Below are positions 9,655 to 19,161 of a stretch of 64,000 bases of DNA, piece by piece. The notes under the pieces were generated by a model. The model did not search any database and was not told the origin of the DNA. It was given only the letters and a program-made list of their open reading frames with translations. This stretch comes from Nitrospiraceae bacterium (lineage in GTDB: Bacteria > Nitrospirota > Nitrospiria > Nitrospirales > UBA2166), in the NCBI GenBank assembly GCA_002726235.1, contig PBSN01000008.1, positions 606,136 through 670,135 of the forward strand, in the 5' to 3' direction. Position 1 is the first letter of the stretch. Every line of letters begins with the position of its first letter. Position numbers and translations under genes: made by a program.

Positions 9655-10789
9655 TATGACCTCTAAACCCTAACCCAACTCCTTGCTGAAGTCCGAGAGA
9701 TGTTTTGATGTTGAGCGCTTCCTTTGCTGTTGACCACATTGGCTTGCGACCAGAAACAAGGACGAATACCATAGCCGGATCGTCAAGAAGCTCTGTCATT
9801 TTCATCGCTGCTTGTCCAATAAATGGACTCACCTCACCATGCACTCCAGGTTCGGATACCGCAACGATAAAGCGGTCAAATAAACGTTGCCGCGCCTCCA
9901 AAAAATCTTCTGTGTACCCAACAAGCGCTTGTCGTGGGTTGAGCATCGTGTCGGTATGCAATTCAATGCCAAATCTCGCTCTAGGTTGTTTCTGTCTTAC
10001 CGCAGCCATCACACTGTCGAGAACACTCAGATACTCCCGATTCTTCCATCCTGCCCAACGCCAAAATTCAGGCGAAAATTGTCCTCTATCCTGTGCTACA
10101 GGAAGGCTCCTAGGCGCATTTTGTGTCCGCTGTCGATCGGCCGAGGTGAAAAGTTTCCGTGGGGATAGGCTATAGTGGAAATCACGTTGGAACCCCTCAA
10201 GCCCATAGTGACTAAATCCATCAAATGGTCCGGAAGGTGGATCAAAGCGAAACACAATCAGGTCAACACCTGCAGTTGCAAGACCAAGAGATGTCCTCTT
10301 AATTGATTCCTGAAATTCTGGGTGAAGAAGATCGGGAGATCCTGACGGCCGGAGAACTCCACTATCGGAATTAAGGCGTATATCACTCCACCCTCGATGA
10401 GAGTTCCCTTCAAAAAGCTTCTCCCTGAGGTTGACCACTGCGTATACCCTTACCTGCTGTCGATGAGCCTCCCTAACAAGATCATTCCATTGAAGGTTGC
10501 TTCCGCGCTCAAACAAAGACCGTTGCAGGAATAGCGTGTTCGTTCCTTGACCCTTAGTGGAAGCAATCCACGACTGAAGGCTTGCCTTGGACCTCATGGC
10601 ATCTCTAGGCAAGGAAACTTCCCACCCGAGTAGAGACCCAAACTGCCATGGCTCTACTGTCATTGAGCGTTCGTGTATGGGGAGAGGAATGGCTGAGTTG
10701 GAAATCTCAGACCGAACCTGCTTCCCTCCGACGACACAACCGGAGACCATCACGGCAGCCACCGTCATCACGACAAAGGGTGCAAGCAA
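9644..10789 (-). CDS. Lipoprotein with PgaB/GH-like TIM-barrel domain (tentative)
   Basis: A protein of about 381 residues with a lipoprotein signal ending in VMVSGC (lipid Cys at 18). The body resembles the family of putative glycoside hydrolases related to the C-terminal domain of PgaB/HmsF: a WIASTKGQGTNTLFLQ strand-helix unit near the start, VYAVVNLRE, DLLHPEFQESIKR, VDLIVFRFDPPSGPFDGFSHYG, and FWRWAGWKNREYLSVLDSV before FGIELHTDTMLNPR. These are the spacing and motifs of a TIM barrel acting on a polysaccharide at the envelope. The start is uncertain: TTG 10789 or ATG 10768. It overlaps gcvH by 11 bp, although no functional link is obvious. Hydrolase activity is an inference. Confidence 0.5.
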   Translation of the reverse strand: MLAPFVVMTVAAVMVSGCVVGGKQVRSEISNSAIPLPIHERSMTVEPWQFGSLLGWEVSLPRDAMRSKASLQSWIASTKGQGTNTLFLQRSLFERGSNLQWNDLVREAHRQQVRVYAVVNLREKLFEGNSHRGWSDIRLNSDSGVLRPSGSPDLLHPEFQESIKRTSLGLATAGVDLIVFRFDPPSGPFDGFSHYGLEGFQRDFHYSLSPRKLFTSADRQRTQNAPRSLPVAQDRGQFSPEFWRWAGWKNREYLSVLDSVMAAVRQKQPRARFGIELHTDTMLNPRQALVGYTEDFLEARQRLFDRFIVAVSEPGVHGEVSPFIGQAAMKMTELLDDPAMVFVLVSGRKPMWSTAKEALNIKTSLGLQQGVGLGFRGHNVP

Positions 10790-10950
10790 GAGGTAAACCC
10801 GTTACCAAACACTAAGGCACAAATGCTTCATTCAGGTCACTCTCTGTTTTAGGACAGCGCGTGGCACTTAAACCCTCACCTACGCCTATATATGCTCCGA
10901 TTCTGTGCTCCTCACGCCTTATCCTGGCCACAATTGAAAAACCTAAGTGG

Positions 10951-11379
10951 TTACTCAGTTCGCGAATATAAGTCACTGTCAGTAAAAAAGAACTCAATTT
11001 CTTTACCTGCCGTCTCCGGAGCATCAGATCCATGCACAACATTGAAGTCAATACTTGCCCCAAATGCCTTGCGAATTGTACCCTCAGCTGCCTTGGAAGG
11101 ATCCGTCGCACCCATCAGATCGCGATGTCGAAGAATTGCTCCCTCTCCTTCAAGAGCCAAAACTACGATCGGACCCGACGACATAAACGAAGTGAGATCA
11201 TTAAAAAAAGGTTGATTGCAATGAACTTGGTAAAACGCCTTAGCTTGCTCCTTAGTAAGTTGTGTCAAACGAATCGCGATGGGAATCAGCCCGCTTTGTT
11301 CATACCGGCGAATAATTTCACCGATCACTAGGCTTCGTACTCCGTCCGGCTTAATAATTGCCAATGTGCGTTCAAACAT
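10951..11379 (-). CDS. ndk: Nucleoside diphosphate kinase
   Basis: A 142-residue cytosolic enzyme that transfers the gamma-phosphate of ATP to NDPs through a phosphohistidine. The catalytic His is H116 in NVVHGSDAPETA, and RHRDLMGATDPSKAAEGTIR carries the nucleotide-binding residues. Length is normal for the family. It lies between the PgaB-like lipoprotein gene and mtnA on the same strand. Confidence 0.96.
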   Translation of the reverse strand: MFERTLAIIKPDGVRSLVIGEIIRRYEQSGLIPIAIRLTQLTKEQAKAFYQVHCNQPFFNDLTSFMSSGPIVVLALEGEGAILRHRDLMGATDPSKAAEGTIRKAFGASIDFNVVHGSDAPETAGKEIEFFFTDSDLYSRTE

Positions 11380-11429
11380 TTTGTGTGCCTACCTCTAGAA
11401 TATTAGCGTGGAATACATAAAATCGAATT

Positions 11430-12464
11430 CTAGCACTCTAGCATTCCTCTGGCCAGATCATTCGGACGGAATATCCCACGTTCCGTAATGATCCCAGTGA
11501 TCAATTCTGCTGGTGTCATGTCAAACGCGGGATTGTATATTTCGGTATGCTCTGGAGTGATACGCGTCATCCCAAGAACATTGGCAACTTCACCTATGTC
11601 TCGCTCTTCAATCGGAATACCATCACCATCGGGCATTGCAGGATCAATGGTTGATCGTGGAGCCGCCACATAAAATGGCACTCCATGTGCTCGCGCTAAC
11701 ACCGCTAGGCTGTATGTGCCTATTTTGTTCACTACATCTCCATTTGTTGCAACCCGATCGGCCCCAACAACACATACCTGAATGCAGCCCTTCCGCATAA
11801 GCGCTCCCGCCATGTTGTCCGTAATCAGCGTCACTGGAATTTTATCCTGCTGTAGTTCCCACACCGTAAGCCGCGCACCCTGAAGTACAGGTCTTGTTTC
11901 TCCAGCAATCACAGAGATCTTCTTCCCTTCATCCCAAGCAGCACGGACAACGCCCAGTGCCGTCCCATACCCTCCGGTCGCCAAGGATCCCGCATTACAG
12001 TGCGTCATCACGGTCTGGCCTTTCGCCAATAACGTCGCACCATGCCGTCCAATTGCTCGATTCATTGCAACATCCTCTTCTAAAATCCGACACGCTTCGG
12101 CAACCAAATAGGCCTTGAGGTCGACAACAGAAGAATCTCGATGCGCATTCAAGACTGCCTTCATTTGGTTAAGTGCCCAAAATAGGTTCACCGCCGTCGG
12201 TCGCGTTGCTGCAAGGTGATCGCAGATCTCAAGAACGCCATTTGAAAAAGCGTCAAAGGTTTTTTCCTTGATCGTTTGCGCCCCAAGAGCAACTCCCATT
12301 GCTGCCGTAATCCCGATTGCCGGAGCCCCACGCACGCGAAGATCTTTGATCGCCTGAGCGACCACTCGATAATCATCGCAATCAAGAAAGGTTACGGAAT
12401 GAGGCAACGCCTGCTGATCCAGCAGGCGCACACATCCATCTTTCCATTCAATAGGGGAAATCAT
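11430..12464 (-). CDS. mtnA: Methylthioribose-1-phosphate isomerase
   Basis: Converts 5-methylthioribose-1-phosphate to the ribulose form in methionine salvage. The 344 residues show the eIF2B-like fold with the N-terminal DLRVRGAPAIGITAA motif, the catalytic Cys in HCNAGSLATGGYGTALG and the catalytic Asp in VVGADRVATNGDVVNKIGT. The ATG overlaps the end of rdgB by 4 bp (ATGA), so the two are coupled. No other salvage gene is seen nearby. Close relatives include ribose-1,5-bisphosphate isomerases, but length and motifs favour MtnA. Confidence 0.92.
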   Translation of the reverse strand: MISPIEWKDGCVRLLDQQALPHSVTFLDCDDYRVVAQAIKDLRVRGAPAIGITAAMGVALGAQTIKEKTFDAFSNGVLEICDHLAATRPTAVNLFWALNQMKAVLNAHRDSSVVDLKAYLVAEACRILEEDVAMNRAIGRHGATLLAKGQTVMTHCNAGSLATGGYGTALGVVRAAWDEGKKISVIAGETRPVLQGARLTVWELQQDKIPVTLITDNMAGALMRKGCIQVCVVGADRVATNGDVVNKIGTYSLAVLARAHGVPFYVAAPRSTIDPAMPDGDGIPIEERDIGEVANVLGMTRITPEHTEIYNPAFDMTPAELITGIITERGIFRPNDLARGMLEC

Positions 12465-13063
12465 TGCTTGATCATGACTTGTAAGATGACTTTTGCTTTT
12501 CGAAGTGCGATTGCTCTGTGACTCATCGAATTTTTCTCTTCAGCACTCAATTGAGCCATGGTTTTCCCAAGCGAAGGAATAAAAAATATTGGATCGTACC
12601 CGAAGCCATTATCCCCCATTGGGCGTTCTGCAATCATCCCTTCCAGGGTACCATCAGCAACATGTACTTCGGACCCAGGTCGCGCAACCGCAGCAACAGT
12701 AATAAACAACGCCTGACGACATTCCCGCGGAACTCCTTCCATCTCGTGAAGCACTTTACGCCAGTTATCCTCGTAACTTGCTCCTAGGCCAGCATAGCGG
12801 GCCGCAAATACCCCGGGACGACCTCCAAGCGCCTTAACCTGCAACCCCGTATCGTCCGCAAGAGACATGTGTCCCGTATACCGTGCAATCTCGGTCGCTT
12901 TTTTCACCGCATTCGCCTCACATGTCTCCCCATCCTCCACAACGTCAGGCGCACCAGGAAATTCCTCCAACGTCCGCAAGCAAATACCAAGCTCTGCGAG
13001 GAGAGATGATAACTCGTCTTTTTTATCTTGATTTCTAGTCGCGAGAACTAGGGAGCCAATCAT
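12461..13063 (-). CDS. rdgB: XTP/dITP pyrophosphatase (RdgB/HAM1)
   Basis: House-cleaning enzyme that hydrolyses dITP, XTP and ITP to monophosphates. The 200-residue protein has the N-terminal nucleotide motif VLATRNQDKKDEL, SLADDTGLQVKALGGRPGVFAARYAG with the metal-binding Asp pair, FGYDPIFFIP and the C-terminal SHRAIALRKA. It is translationally coupled to mtnA. Confidence 0.94.
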   Translation of the reverse strand: MIGSLVLATRNQDKKDELSSLLAELGICLRTLEEFPGAPDVVEDGETCEANAVKKATEIARYTGHMSLADDTGLQVKALGGRPGVFAARYAGLGASYEDNWRKVLHEMEGVPRECRQALFITVAAVARPGSEVHVADGTLEGMIAERPMGDNGFGYDPIFFIPSLGKTMAQLSAEEKNSMSHRAIALRKAKVILQVMIKQ

Positions 13064-13130
13064 GCAAACACTGGTCGCATACCAGTGTCACCACTGTTCA
13101 CTCGACAAAGGGCCGTAGCGTGTTGCACCG

Positions 13131-13916
13131 TCACGGATTCACCATTGATTTATCAGGAGAATCCAAGTCTGAGACCGTCGAGTCAGGAGAGGGAGCCTCA
13201 AACGCGCCATCACCTCCGCCGAGAATACTAACCTTTGATGATGCTTCGCTCAAGTAGATCGAGTATGGATACCCTTTAAGGAGTTCCTGATATCGTGCCA
13301 TAGCGGCCTCTGACTGGTTCTGCTGCTCCCCTAAACTCCCAAGCTCAAGTAACGCAAGATCCTTATTTGGCGCCTTATCAATTGTCAGAATCGTTTCGAA
13401 GACACGCTCCGCACTTTGAAAATCCCCTTGTTCAAGATGCGCATATGCCAATCGTTGGCGCACAAGAGCATTCAATGGCCCTTGAGATGGATATTTTTCG
13501 AGGAACCGCTGATACGTCACAATGGCACCCTCATGATCACCAAGAACCGCCAATGCATTGGCAAGGAGATGCATCGCTGGGGGTGCGCTTGAAGTTTCGG
13601 GGTAATCCTCAACTACGGATCGAAACAGCTCAACGGCTTGACGCACATGTGACAGAGCTGCATCCGTATCGCTCAATGGGCGATTCATATACAACTGCGT
13701 GGCTTGCTGAAGTTGGTCTTGCGCCGTCTGTGCAGCCTGCACGTTCATAAAATAGATTCCACCGGCCACGGCCGCCACCACAATCACACTCCCAATAAAC
13801 ACCCACAACCCCTTCGCGTATACACCCATATCACGCCGCATACGCGCCATGGATTCCATCACATGACGTTCGTCTGGAACATTTATTGTTCTTATGGTTT
13901 TGATCTTAAACGCCAT
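13131..13916 (-). CDS. YfgM-like membrane-anchored TPR protein
   Basis: A 261-residue protein with a short cytoplasmic N-terminal part, one membrane helix at about residues 37-57 (GLWVFIGSVIVVAAVAGGIYF) and a periplasmic domain of tetratricopeptide repeats (TAEVFRSVVEDYPE-type units, such as EGAIVTYQRFLEKYP and AMARYQELLKGYP). This matches the YfgM/tol-pal-like group, which in E. coli contacts the Sec translocon and periplasmic chaperones. The C-terminal 30 residues are acidic and Ser/Asp-rich. It is first in the minus-strand run that leads to rdgB and mtnA and is divergent from bioF. The exact role is inferred from architecture only. Confidence 0.65.
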   Translation of the reverse strand: MAFKIKTIRTINVPDERHVMESMARMRRDMGVYAKGLWVFIGSVIVVAAVAGGIYFMNVQAAQTAQDQLQQATQLYMNRPLSDTDAALSHVRQAVELFRSVVEDYPETSSAPPAMHLLANALAVLGDHEGAIVTYQRFLEKYPSQGPLNALVRQRLAYAHLEQGDFQSAERVFETILTIDKAPNKDLALLELGSLGEQQNQSEAAMARYQELLKGYPYSIYLSEASSKVSILGGGDGAFEAPSPDSTVSDLDSPDKSMVNP

Positions 13917-14019
13917 TAATCCCTCACCCTTGCAAAATCTGTAAATTGCCTCTTCGAAGTAATCGTGGTATTACGTCATAGCGGCTGACACTTGTCAAGC
14001 ATCTCCCATTCACGAAAAT

Positions 14020-15198
14020 ATGTTTACACAGTCCCTGACCAATCTTCAGGAAGCCTATCTGCTCCGAACACTCCACCGAACTGAGTCTGCCCAGGATGCT
14101 GAGATCACCATCAAAGGAAAGACTATCATCCTATTCTCATCCAACAACTATCTTGGCCTCGCTAATCATCGAAAACTTAAAGAAGCCGCCATTACCGCCA
14201 TTAAACAGTACGGATTTGGTTCCGGGGCGTCGCGATTGCTTTCTGGAACCATGAGTCTACACGAACAACTTGAAGCTCGCCTCGCATCCTTTGCAAAAAC
14301 AGCCGCTGCTCTCACGTTTAACTCAGGATATCATGCGAACCTCGGTCTAATTCAAACGTTGGTCGAAGAACTCCAACCACATTGTCTCGTACTTGCAGAC
14401 CGTGCATGCCATGCAAGTCTCATCGATGCTATTCGGCTTACAAAAGCCCGCCTCAAAGTGTACCAACACCAGAACACCGAACAACTTGAACGGCTTCTCT
14501 CAACACATGCCGTAACCGAAGCCAGAAACAGTCTTGTCGTCACCGAAGGAGTCTTCAGTATGGATGGAGATATCACTCCGCTACCGAAACTACTCACATG
14601 TATCGAGAAATCCTCAGCGATGTTGCTCGTTGATGATGCTCATGGAATTGGCGTTATGGGATCCACTGGACGTGGGACTATCGAACACTTTGATCTTGAA
14701 ACAAAGATTCCTATTCGCATGGGAACACTCGGCAAAGCACTAGGATGCGTGGGAGCCTTCGTAGCTGGACCGCATGATCTCATACAGCTCCTCATCAACC
14801 GTGCCCGGTCATTCATCTACACAACCGCTCCACCTCCAGCCTTTGCGGCAGCCGCACTTGCTGCCTTAACGATTCTAGAAACTGAGCCAGAACGCAGGGA
14901 AAAATTATGGTGGAACCGAGATTACATGCTCTCAAATCTAAAATCCCTTGGATACAACACCATGCACACCGAAAGCCCAATTCTCCCAGTACTGATTGGT
15001 GATCCCTCACGTACACTTCAATTCTCACAGCGACTCTTTGCACGCGGCATCTATGCCCCAGCCATTCGTCCACCAACAGTCCCTCGGGGAACAAGCCGGC
15101 TACGGATAAGTATGATGGCAACCCACCAACAATCCCAGCTGGATTATGCCTTAGACGTCTTTAGAGACGTGGGTCGGTCGTTAGGAATTATTGCTTGA
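14020..15198 (+). CDS. bioF: 8-amino-7-oxononanoate synthase
   Basis: PLP enzyme of the alpha-oxoamine synthase family that condenses pimeloyl-ACP/CoA with alanine in biotin synthesis. The 392 residues have SNNYLGLANH, GSGASRLLSGT, the PLP-contacting DDAHG (205-209) and the Schiff-base lysine K239 in MGTLGKALG. It is clearly distinct from its paralogue at 17986-19161, which has the serine-palmitoyltransferase signature. No other bio genes are adjacent, while biotin ligase birA is 9 kb away. A TGACA-CT-TGTCA inverted repeat at 13986-13997 lies upstream. No strong Shine-Dalgarno precedes the ATG. The 3' end overlaps the convergent gene by 11 bp. Confidence 0.88.
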   Translation: MFTQSLTNLQEAYLLRTLHRTESAQDAEITIKGKTIILFSSNNYLGLANHRKLKEAAITAIKQYGFGSGASRLLSGTMSLHEQLEARLASFAKTAAALTFNSGYHANLGLIQTLVEELQPHCLVLADRACHASLIDAIRLTKARLKVYQHQNTEQLERLLSTHAVTEARNSLVVTEGVFSMDGDITPLPKLLTCIEKSSAMLLVDDAHGIGVMGSTGRGTIEHFDLETKIPIRMGTLGKALGCVGAFVAGPHDLIQLLINRARSFIYTTAPPPAFAAAALAALTILETEPERREKLWWNRDYMLSNLKSLGYNTMHTESPILPVLIGDPSRTLQFSQRLFARGIYAPAIRPPTVPRGTSRLRISMMATHQQSQLDYALDVFRDVGRSLGIIA

Positions 15199-16033
15199 CG
15201 GAAAAGTTTACGACTGGATCGAATATCGTGGGAGGGGAAATATGAGGTCCCATGCTAAATTCAGCAATTCTAAATTCCTCTAATTCCTCAGTGACCACTG
15301 TGGTATGCATGGTGACACCGCCTATCACCGGCATATTAACCGTTTCAATAGATTTAATCAGACCAACATGAGGAGCAAACCAACTGATCAACTTATCCTT
15401 CGTTACAATAACCTCACCATTCGATGACATTGTAACGGTCAGTTCCATCTTCCCGTTCAGCCTTAGTACATTCTGAAACGTCCCCGCTAACACCGAAAGG
15501 GTTTCCAACGACCCAACGGTTATTTCGGCAAACGCATCAACATGCTCGTTAATACCATCTCCATCTATGTCTTGAAACAAGTCACCATCTTTTAAGTTGA
15601 ATTGTCGAAGGGTTTGTTGTTCAAGCAACGGAAATCTGACCACCGGATACGGGGTAAGTTGTTGTTCAAATAAATCATGAGGATGACTGCCATGATATAT
15701 CACACCCTCATCCCCAACATGATAGTAGCTTTCCCTCTCACCCCTATTGCTAGGATTGGTTTCGATAAAAACAATCACACGCTGACCATCCTTCTGCATC
15801 GTCTTGACCGCAGTTGCGCTGTTCATGTAAACGGCAATATTGGTAGCGGTGAGTTGTACTTCCCTCTTATGTTCTGTTCCCTGATAATGCCACACGCTTC
15901 CAATTGGAGCAGAAAAATATGACTCTGGGTTGGCAATAGGAGTTGGAGCCGTTGGGATCGGCACAAACCCGACATTGAACATGCCACACACCACTACCAC
16001 TAGGCTATCCAGCATGCGGAACCTGACTTTCAT
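15188..16033 (-). CDS. Secreted protein of unknown function
   Basis: About 281 residues with an N-terminal hydrophobic signal (MLDSLVVVVCGMFNVGFVP). The mature part begins with YFSAPIGSVWHYQGTEHKR, a pattern seen in exported beta-rich proteins, and ends with HVGLIKSIETV. There are acidic DGDGINEHVD residues around position 170 that could bind calcium, as in thrombospondin-type or EF-hand-like loops, but only one copy. I do not recognise the family. It is convergent with bioF. Start 16033 or 16015 are both plausible. Confidence 0.55.
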   Translation of the reverse strand: MKVRFRMLDSLVVVVCGMFNVGFVPIPTAPTPIANPESYFSAPIGSVWHYQGTEHKREVQLTATNIAVYMNSATAVKTMQKDGQRVIVFIETNPSNRGERESYYHVGDEGVIYHGSHPHDLFEQQLTPYPVVRFPLLEQQTLRQFNLKDGDLFQDIDGDGINEHVDAFAEITVGSLETLSVLAGTFQNVLRLNGKMELTVTMSSNGEVIVTKDKLISWFAPHVGLIKSIETVNMPVIGGVTMHTTVVTEELEEFRIAEFSMGPHISPPTIFDPVVNFSVKQ

Positions 16034-16279
16034 TAGCTCCATCAACAACATCGCCTATCCCAGATCGGGCCAAAACCGTAGCATATCATCGTCCACCTCT
16101 CAAGCTCTTGCGCGACTCTTTTTCCAACAATAAGGTAGTATGTAGCCGTGATGCCACACACTACATCCACTCTACCACACGCTTTGATCAACCTCTATAG
16201 ACCGTCTCAAAACTCAGAAGGTAGTTCCCAATCGCATCCACTCACAACACAATGATATGCTGTGGTCAGATAAAACATA

Positions 16280-16545
16280 CACTAACAGACTGTTGAAAAA
16301 CTCAAAACGTTTCGCATTTCACGTGTATGCCGGAAACCCTGACCGGCAATACACAATCTGCAGGATAGTCAAAAAACGTGTCTATCCCTGCCTGAGTATC
16401 TCAAAGGAAATGGCACAAGCCATTGTGCATCCACAACATACAGAGGCTATTGGAGAAGAGTACGTGAGGGGGCAATGGGAAAAGAACGCCGATGGCGGCC
16501 ATTTCGAAAAGACTCAGGGCATGTTTTTTCAACATCCCGCTAATG
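16280..16545. repeat. Interspersed repeat, copy A (diverged, long)
   Basis: The left end (16280-16301, with ACTGTTGAAAAAC) and right end (16524-16545, TTTTTTCAACATCCCGC) form an imperfect terminal inverted repeat. Near the right end is GAACGCCGATGGCGGCC, which matches the GAACG...(C/G)TGG.GG block in the copies at 20483 and 35675. It fills the gap between a minus-strand and a plus-strand gene. No transposase is encoded. The inside reads as neither gene nor known RNA. Confidence 0.5.
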
Positions 16546-16581
16546 AAATGACAGCCACCCTCCCACATAGCATCGTACGCA

Positions 16582-17973
16582 TTGAGACACCTTAAACTAC
16601 ATCGCTGGTTTACAACAGGCCCACTCCAGCTAATCTTCAAGAACGCTGGAATCCTGCTCAGTGGAAGATCAGTCGCGGGATTATGCAACCTCGGTTCTCT
16701 CGCCCTCGCAGCGCGTACTCTTGGCCCTGAGGTTTTTGGCACCCTCGTTCTCATCCATACTGTCATTCGGTTGATCACAGGCATTGCAAAATTCCAGTCT
16801 TGGCAGGCTGTCATCCGGTACGGAGCAGTAAGTCTACAGGCCAAGAAACATCAGGATTTTCATAGGCTGATTATCTTCACAGTACTGCTCGATGCGGCAA
16901 GCGCACTGCTCGGAGCAATGATAGCAATCCTTGCAGCACCACTTATTGCGCCATATCTCGGATGGAGTTATGACGTGACATCCATGGCAATGCTTTACGG
17001 CACTGTCATTCTGTTCAGCATCACTGCCACACCAACAGGAATTCTTCGTCTCTTTAACCGCTTCGACCTTCTGTCGATCCACGCAATCATCTCACCAGGA
17101 ATCCGCTTAATCGGGGGAAGCATTCTCTACTTTTACAGTGTCGGTTTATGGGGATTCTTATCCATATGGTTCATCGCGAGTGTTGTCAGCGGAATCACAC
17201 TTGTCGTCATGGGCTGGTGGGAACTACGCAAGCGTGAACTTATCCCTCCGAGAAGTCTTTCCTTCCATAACCTCACTCAACCGCACTCCGGACTGTGGCG
17301 ATTCGTCTTTGCAACGAATATCCAAAGTTCATTGGATCTTACGACCGGACATCTCACGACATTGATGGTCGGCTGGGTCCTTGGACCAACTGCTGCTGGG
17401 CTGTTCAGAATTGCGAAGGAACTGTCTACCGTGCTCTCCAGAGCCGGCGGACTCTTGGCGGAATCAACGTATCCAGAGTTGGCAAAGCTATCCACTCAAA
17501 AGCAAAACAAGACTTTCCGGCGCGTGGTCTTTCGGTCCGGACTTGTCGCAGGAAGCGGTGCAACCATGATTTTTTTCAGCATGATCCTTCTTGGCGAACT
17601 GCTTCTCCGATTGACCGTAGGAATTGAATTTGTTGCTGCCTATCCACTCCTTCTTCTCCTCATCTTTGCCGAAACAATTGGAGCATTTGGATTTGGCCTC
17701 AATTCAGCTATGTATGCTATTGGCCGTCCTGGCATTCCATTGAAGGTCAATATCACCACAACCGCACTCTACCTTCCTTTACTTTTCTTTTTGGTGACAC
17801 AGGTGAACATAATCGGCGCTGGAATTGCTTTCATCGTATTTCTAGCAGCGAGATTCGTCGCAATGGCAACGATCACGACACGGCTTCTTTCTCGAGTCGA
17901 TACAACGCCACCCGTAAATACCCAAGGCTCCGCCACATTGCATGACTCCACGCCAACTGGCAAAGGGATGTGA
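16582..17973 (+). CDS. Polysaccharide/lipid flippase-like membrane protein (MATE/Wzx superfamily)
   Basis: A 463-residue protein with about twelve predicted membrane helices. The opening pattern (NAGILLSGRSVAGLCNLGSLALAARTLGPEVFGTLVL) is characteristic of oligosaccharide flippases of the MVF/Wzx group, which move lipid-linked sugars across the inner membrane. The C-terminal 30 residues are polar and Thr-rich. The start is TTG 16582, since no in-frame ATG precedes the first helix. It is convergent with the sphingolipid-like cassette, ending 12 bp from it; whether it serves a glycolipid made there is speculation. Confidence 0.75.
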   Translation: MRHLKLHRWFTTGPLQLIFKNAGILLSGRSVAGLCNLGSLALAARTLGPEVFGTLVLIHTVIRLITGIAKFQSWQAVIRYGAVSLQAKKHQDFHRLIIFTVLLDAASALLGAMIAILAAPLIAPYLGWSYDVTSMAMLYGTVILFSITATPTGILRLFNRFDLLSIHAIISPGIRLIGGSILYFYSVGLWGFLSIWFIASVVSGITLVVMGWWELRKRELIPPRSLSFHNLTQPHSGLWRFVFATNIQSSLDLTTGHLTTLMVGWVLGPTAAGLFRIAKELSTVLSRAGGLLAESTYPELAKLSTQKQNKTFRRVVFRSGLVAGSGATMIFFSMILLGELLLRLTVGIEFVAAYPLLLLLIFAETIGAFGFGLNSAMYAIGRPGIPLKVNITTTALYLPLLFFLVTQVNIIGAGIAFIVFLAARFVAMATITTRLLSRVDTTPPVNTQGSATLHDSTPTGKGM

Positions 17974-17985
17974 TGGTGGAAATTG

Positions 17986-19161
17986 TTAACTAAAGGACAA
18001 GAAGGCTTGGCAAATCTTTTCGATCTGCTCGTCGGTGTGACCTGCACTTACACTACAACGCAACAAACACCCTCCATTTGGTGCGGCCGGAGGCAAAACC
18101 AGATTCACATACACACCGTGTTCCATCAGTTGACTCCATAACCCAATCCCTCGCTCTTTCGTTTCCACCAGTGCAGCGATGACCGGACTAGGCTCCGGAC
18201 CCAAGGTAAACCCCATATCCTGTAAGCTCTCATAGAGACATGTCGCATTTTCCCAGAGCCTCTGACGCAATTCTGGATGTGTCTCGATAATCCGAAGAGC
18301 GGCGCGTGTTGAGGCAACGACGGAAGGGGAAGGCGACGCTGTAAAAATGTAGGGACGGCTTGCATACCGTATCATCTCTACTTCAGGATGTCTGCTTACA
18401 CAAAACCCCCCAGTGGCGCCGAGACTTTTGCTGAATGTTCCCACGATCAAGTCCACGCTTTCCTCAACACCAGCCTCTTCAGCAAGCCCTCGACCATTCT
18501 TTCCAAGGACCCCAAGAGAATGAGCTTCATCAACCACAAGAAACGCCTGATATTTCGTCCTGATGGCTGCAATATCCTTAAGAGGAGCACGGTCGCCGAG
18601 CATGCTGTAAATACCCTCAACAATAATCAACACGCGTGAGGCGCGATCACCAAGCCTCCGCAAGCGCTTCTCTAGATCACTGGCATCGTTGTGTCGGAAT
18701 CGAATAACCTCGGCATCGCCCATACGACACCCATCGTAAATACTGGCATGACAGTCCGCATCGAGAAGAATGACATCATCTGACCCAGCCAAGGTTGAAA
18801 GCAGTCCAATGTTGGCGAGATAGCCTGTCGAAAATACAATTGCCGACCCAACGTTAAAGAAGTCTGCAAGTTCCCTCTCTAACGCAATATGACCCGCAAA
18901 GGTTCCATTGGCCATCCTTGACCCTGTGGTACCCGTACCCTGTTCCTCCAACACTATACGTGCTGCGGCAATACAGTCGGGATGAAACGTCAGCCCAAGA
19001 TAATTATTGGTGCCTGCAAGAATCGTTCGACGCCCATTCACTATCGCTTCAGTGGAAGAAATCACTTGATCGATGACGACATTGAAGGGATCTCTCTCCC
19101 CTTCCCCAAGAAGGCTTTTCCGGGCCTCCGCAAGTTGCTGAAACTTATCAAAAATGGGCAT
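17986..19161 (-). CDS. spt: Serine palmitoyltransferase-like alpha-oxoamine synthase
   Basis: PLP enzyme of 391 residues. It has the traits of bacterial Spt, which joins serine and a fatty acyl thioester to 3-ketosphinganine: an N-terminal extension (GERDPFNVVIDQVISSTEA), GTNNYLGLTFHPD, TTGSRMANGTFAGHIALE, DADCHASIYDGCRMG, VEGIYSMLGDRAPLKDI, PLP contacts DEAH (211-214), Schiff-base lysine K245 in GTFSKSLGATGG, and RPYIFTASPSPSV. These differ from the BioF at 14020. Its start overlaps the ACP stop (TAATG). Gene order Spt-ACP-epimerase-acyl-ACP ligase matches the Caulobacter ceramide genes. A KBL/AONS enzyme for another secondary lipid is the main alternative. Confidence 0.75.
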   Translation of the reverse strand: MPIFDKFQQLAEARKSLLGEGERDPFNVVIDQVISSTEAIVNGRRTILAGTNNYLGLTFHPDCIAAARIVLEEQGTGTTGSRMANGTFAGHIALERELADFFNVGSAIVFSTGYLANIGLLSTLAGSDDVILLDADCHASIYDGCRMGDAEVIRFRHNDASDLEKRLRRLGDRASRVLIIVEGIYSMLGDRAPLKDIAAIRTKYQAFLVVDEAHSLGVLGKNGRGLAEEAGVEESVDLIVGTFSKSLGATGGFCVSRHPEVEMIRYASRPYIFTASPSPSVVASTRAALRIIETHPELRQRLWENATCLYESLQDMGFTLGPEPSPVIAALVETKERGIGLWSQLMEHGVYVNLVLPPAAPNGGCLLRCSVSAGHTDEQIEKICQAFLSFS

